Source of the DNA: Treponema sp.
GTDB lineage: Bacteria; Spirochaetota; Spirochaetia; Treponematales; Treponemataceae
NCBI GenBank assembly: GCA_024699205.1
Contig: JAILQA010000203.1
Location: forward strand, 1 to 8,514
DNA: 8,514 nt
Direction of reading: 5' to 3'
The position numbers and the translations under genes were made by a program. Under the pieces are notes generated by a model. It saw only the letters and a program-made list of their open reading frames with translations, made no database searches and was not told the DNA's origin. This document shows positions 5,806 to 8,514 of the stretch, piece after piece. How positions within the stretch are numbered: the stretch's first letter is position 1; the number at the start of each line of letters is the position of its first letter.

Positions 5806-6686
5806 ACACATATTTTATAGGATCAGCACTTGCAACTGCCTCTTTATATATGGTTTCTGCAACAGGAAATACAATCTGTATGAAAAGTGGCAACATTAAC
5901 CTTGGAAGCGAGGGGCAGATTTACGCCGGCGGATTTATAAGCGCAATTCTGCTGAACTATTTTGCAGGTTGCAATTTTCATCCTTTTTTTGCACTGTTTT
6001 TTTCACTTTTTGCCGCTTCCATACTTTCTGCCCTGATTGCATCCTTTTCAGTTTTTCTGCAGCAATACAGAAACGCCAGCTTTTTACTAACCTCCTTTAT
6101 TGTTTCTTCTTTTATAATTCCAATTATTGACGGACTTATAATCGGCCCATTCAGAAGTAAAAGTGCAAATCTAATTGCAACGGACTTTATTATCGACAGC
6201 TACTGTTTTCCTCAGATTTTACAACCATCAACCTTAAGTCCATTTATTTTTGTCGCAATCCTTTTATGTATTCTCGGCGGACTTTTTATTTACAAAACAA
6301 GCTACGGAAATAAAATCAATATTTACGGAATAGCACCGGTTTTTTCAAAATATGCAGGCTTTTCAACAGGAAAAATAGAACTTACCAGCGCAGTCATTTC
6401 TGGAGCAATGAACGGTATTACAGGCTTTGCGGCAATCTGTGGAATCTATTATTCCTGCCATCAGGGCTTTTACAGTGGAATCGGCTGGAATGCACTTTCG
6501 GTAGCAATGATTGCAAAACTAAATCCATTTCTGGTAATTCCTGTAAGTGTTTTTCTTGCCTTTGCAATTACCTTTGCTGATAATCATGCGCTTTTCCATA
6601 ATTTTGATTTTGATATAAGTGGACTGATTCAGGGAATTATAATTTTTGTGATTGCAATTACTGCCAGAAAAGGAGTTTCAAAATGA
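5802..6686 (+). CDS. rfuC: ABC transporter permease 1, BPD_transp_2 family (RfuC-like)
   Basis: This 294-residue protein is very hydrophobic, with about eight membrane segments, and is one half of the importer channel. Family marks of the branched-chain/sugar/nucleoside permease type are SGNINLGSEGQIYAGGF near residues 29-45 and the cytoplasmic region GFYSGIGWNALSVAMIAKLNP near residues 223-243, which in relatives lies near the ATPase contact and reads GxGxxxIAVALLGxxNP. It starts at the ATG that overlaps the preceding TGA, with GAGAAGG at 5791-5797 4 nt upstream. It ends in another ATGA overlap, so it is tightly coupled on both sides. It is shorter than NupB-type permeases (about 350 residues), as are the other subunits of this system. 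Role and family are secure; the substrate and symbol depend on the rfuA assignment. Confidence 0.85.
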   Translation: MNTYFIGSALATASLYMVSATGNTICMKSGNINLGSEGQIYAGGFISAILLNYFAGCNFHPFFALFFSLFAASILSALIASFSVFLQQYRNASFLLTSFIVSSFIIPIIDGLIIGPFRSKSANLIATDFIIDSYCFPQILQPSTLSPFIFVAILLCILGGLFIYKTSYGNKINIYGIAPVFSKYAGFSTGKIELTSAVISGAMNGITGFAAICGIYYSCHQGFYSGIGWNALSVAMIAKLNPFLVIPVSVFLAFAITFADNHALFHNFDFDISGLIQGIIIFVIAITARKGVSK

Positions 6687-7486
6687 TTTTAGGATTGATT
6701 GCTTTTTCGTGCCCGCTTATTCTGGCAGCTGCAGGCGCCCTTTTTAGTGAATACGCCGGTATACTCGCCCTTTTTCTGGATGGATTGATTTCCTTTTCGG
6801 GGTTCGAAATGTATGCTTTTACCGTTCTGACAGGCTCTCCTCTTCTGGGAATTATTCTTGGATGCATTACCACTTGTCTTATTATTTTTATATTTGCAGT
6901 TATCGTAGAAAAAACTCATGCTGATTATTTTATAGCCTCCCTTGGCATGAACCTTATTTTTTCTTCAGCAGTTTCACTTTTTTCTTCTGTGCTTTTTAAG
7001 ACCAGAGGGGTTCTTACTTCGCCAAAGTTTGTTTTTTCCGTAACTGATGTTCAGATTTTTGCAGTTTCATTAACCCTTATTTTGATATGCACTGTAATCT
7101 GCTTTTTGAAATATACTCAGAAAGGTGTATATTTTAGAATTACAGGCTCAGATTCACATGTTCTCGAAGTAAAAGGAGTGAACCCGGGAGTTTATAGAGT
7201 TGGCGCATGGGTAATATCTGGATTCTTTGCCTTCTTTGCAGGATGTCTTTTAAGTATGAAGATTTCATCTTATGTTCCGAATCTTGCAAGTTCCAAAGGC
7301 TGGATGGCCCTCGCTGCGGTTTATCTTGGAAAACGAAATATTGTAAAAATTGTAATTTTTGTACTTCTTTTCTGTGCCGGTGATTTTCTTGCTGCCAACA
7401 TCCAGAATTACATTCCTGCAATTCCTAGCTCAGTTTTGCTGTCATTCCCATATATAATTGCAGTTTTGTTGTCATGCATAAAATAA
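6683..7486 (+). CDS. rfuD: ABC transporter permease 2, BPD_transp_2 family (RfuD-like)
   Basis: This 267-residue permease forms the second half of the channel. It opens with PLILAAAGALFSEYAGILAL and then LDGLISFSGF, a clear match to the first helices of NupC/RfuD-type permeases (PLxLAAxGxLFSERAGxxNIxLEG). Towards the end YVPNLASSKGWMALAAVYLG (about residues 193-212) matches the conserved loop FVPNxxxGRGFIALAAVIFG. About eight hydrophobic segments are visible. AAAAGGAG at 6668-6675 is the best ribosome-binding site in the operon, 7 nt from the ATG, and the start overlaps the preceding stop (ATGA). The stop at 7484-7486 leaves only 5 bp before the end of the convergent copper ATPase gene, with no terminator hairpin between them. 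The symbol is by operon order. Confidence 0.84.
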   Translation: MILGLIAFSCPLILAAAGALFSEYAGILALFLDGLISFSGFEMYAFTVLTGSPLLGIILGCITTCLIIFIFAVIVEKTHADYFIASLGMNLIFSSAVSLFSSVLFKTRGVLTSPKFVFSVTDVQIFAVSLTLILICTVICFLKYTQKGVYFRITGSDSHVLEVKGVNPGVYRVGAWVISGFFAFFAGCLLSMKISSYVPNLASSKGWMALAAVYLGKRNIVKIVIFVLLFCAGDFLAANIQNYIPAIPSSVLLSFPYIIAVLLSCIK

Positions 7487-7491
7487 AAAGA

Positions 7492-8514
7492 CTATGCAAT
7501 CACTCCAGAGTATTCATAACCTGCATCTTCGACAGCTGCTTTAATTAGGCTTTCGTCAACCGCTTTTGAAGTCGTGATTGTAACAAGCGCATCTTTGTGA
7601 GAAGCTGCAGCCGATTCAATTCCATCGATTGCTTCAAGAGCCTTTTTTACATGCATTTCACAATGTTCACACATCATACCTTTTACTGAGATTTTCATAC
7701 TATTGTTCTCCTTTTCTTGAGATTTGCTTGATATTAATTTTCCTGTTACAGGATTTTTAATTTTTTTATCATGTTTTGTATCGTGGGTTTTAAGAAAGTT
7801 CAGGCGAAGAGCGTTTGATACAACGCAGAAGCTTGAAAGTCCCATTGCAGCAGCTCCAAACATTGGATTAAGAGTCCAGCCAAAAGCATGTACATAACAA
7901 CCGGCAGCCAGAGGGATTCCAATCAAATTATAAAAAAAGGCCCAGAAGAGATTCTCATGAATATTTCTGATTACGCCCCTGGACAATCTGATTGCTGCTG
8001 AAACATCACGAAGACTTCCCTTCATTAAAACTACATCGGCGGCATCAATTGCAATGTCAGTTCCAGCTCCGATTGCTATTCCAAGATCTGCCCGTGTAAG
8101 AGAAGGAGCATCGTTTATTCCGTCTCCGACCATGGCAACTTTACCACTTTCCATCAGTTTTCGTATAACAGCTTCTTTTCCATCCGGCAGAACCCCGGCA
8201 ACAACTTCATCAACTCCAGCCTGCTTCGCGATTGCACAAGCTGTAATCTCGTTATCACCAGTCAACATTACAGTGTGGATTCCCATATTTTTGAGTTCAG
8301 AAATCGCCTGAGCAGAATCATCTTTGATAGTATCCGCAACAGCAATAATTCCAATTATTTTATTATCTTCTGCAAAAAGAACAGGAGTTTTTCCTTGTGA
8401 TGCAAGTTTTTCAAGTTCCATTTTCTGGGATGAAGTGATTTCACCGGTAATATTTTTGATGTAATCTGCTTTGCCACCAGTTATTTTTCTAGCACCAAGT
8501 TTTGCACAAAGACC
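7492..8514 (-). CDS. copA: Copper-exporting P1B-type ATPase, C-terminal part with fused CopZ-like domain; 5' end outside window
   Basis: The reading frame is open from base 8514 down to the TAG at 7492-7494, giving 340 visible residues. The phosphorylation site (DKTGT) and the CPC helix lie outside the window. Visible parts are the end of the nucleotide-binding domain (1-50) and the P-domain with TGDN (85-88) and GDGINDAP (130-137). Two membrane helices follow, with YN (195-196) and MGLSS (224-228), the Cu(I) transport-site residues typical of CopA. A hydrophilic linker (239-272) leads to a heavy-metal-associated domain starting at M273 with GMMCEHC (C282, C285). The protein should expel Cu(I) across the inner membrane. 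Metal-binding domains are usually N-terminal in CopA; the C-terminal placement recalls gut Firmicutes enzymes, which suggests horizontal transfer (inference). An internal AAGGAG precedes the ATG of the metal-binding domain. The in-frame ATG at 8421 is not the true start, since the coding frame and homology continue upstream. Confidence 0.95.
   Translation of the reverse strand, partial: GLCAKLGARKITGGKADYIKNITGEITSSQKMELEKLASQGKTPVLFAEDNKIIGIIAVADTIKDDSAQAISELKNMGIHTVMLTGDNEITACAIAKQAGVDEVVAGVLPDGKEAVIRKLMESGKVAMVGDGINDAPSLTRADLGIAIGAGTDIAIDAADVVLMKGSLRDVSAAIRLSRGVIRNIHENLFWAFFYNLIGIPLAAGCYVHAFGWTLNPMFGAAAMGLSSFCVVSNALRLNFLKTHDTKHDKKIKNPVTGKLISSKSQEKENNSMKISVKGMMCEHCEMHVKKALEAIDGIESAAASHKDALVTITTSKAVDESLIKAAVEDAGYEYSGVIA
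7696..7713 (-). promoter_or_regulatory. Internal ribosome-binding site and in-frame ATG for a possible separate CopZ-like protein
   Basis: On the - strand AAGGAG (7713-7708), within AAAAGGAGAAC, lies 9 nt before an in-frame ATG (7698-7696). Initiation there would yield 68 residues beginning MKISVKGMMCEHC and ending at the copA stop, which is the size of a free CopZ chaperone. The purine run encodes Glu-Lys-Glu in the linker, so it could also be chance codon use. Confidence 0.4.

Noticed and set aside
7140..7421. Minus-strand open frame antisense to rfuD
   Set aside because: It lies entirely within the conserved permease gene and has no recognisable protein features.
7475..7498. Hairpin TGCATA/TATGCA as a shared terminator between rfuD and copA
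   Set aside because: It has only 6 AT-rich bp with a 12-nt loop, and no T-run follows on either strand; it is too weak to support.
8054..8311. Plus-strand open frame inside copA
   Set aside because: It is antisense to the conserved P-domain of the ATPase (TGDN to GDGINDAP), with Ser/Pro-rich composition typical of a shadow frame.

Overview
The window looks like chromosomal DNA of a host-associated spirochaete, most probably a Treponema. It is AT-rich and carries an elongation factor G of the spirochaete/planctomycete/delta-proteobacterium (mitochondrial EF-G1-like) type. It also carries a four-gene transport operon of the Rfu/Pnr kind known from Treponema pallidum: a lipoprotein receptor of the BMP (PnrA/TmpC) family, a double-domain ATPase and two permeases. 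The genus is an inference from gene content; no rRNA is present.

Layout. Positions 1-830 (+) hold the C-terminal 275 residues of EF-G, closed by a strong intrinsic terminator. Positions 987-1649 (+) encode a small RecA/KaiC-like P-loop protein with its own promoter and a canonical AAGGAG. A long hairpin at 1671-1717 probably terminates this gene and also the convergent gene at 1738-2559 (-), an unrecognised polytopic membrane protein. A divergent MarR-family regulator follows (2667-3098, +). Next comes a 198-bp repeat-rich intergenic region with three 15-bp direct repeats, a 12-bp palindrome, a perfect 11-bp hairpin and a GC-rich inverted repeat touching the -35 box. The transport operon occupies 3297-7486 (+). 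Convergent to it, only 5 bp away, is the C-terminal part of a copper P1B-type ATPase (7492-8514, -) that carries a CopZ-like metal-binding domain at its C-terminus.

How the parts work together. The lipoprotein should capture a small aromatic solute in the periplasm. Riboflavin is my best guess and a purine nucleoside the main alternative. The solute would then pass to a two-permease channel driven by one ATPase polypeptide. The neighbouring MarR protein is a plausible local regulator, and the repeats between it and the operon are candidate operators.

The points most worth a second look are these. (1) The ATPase has lost motifs in a complementary way that leaves exactly one complete composite ATP site. 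(2) A Shine-Dalgarno-like site inside the copper ATPase gene precedes an in-frame ATG that would give a free 68-residue CopZ-like chaperone. (3) The genes starting at 2559 (-), 2667 (+) and 3297 (+) lack Shine-Dalgarno sequences and share the same promoter-to-ATG spacing, which suggests leaderless transcripts. (4) The repeats between the regulator and the operon are unexplained.
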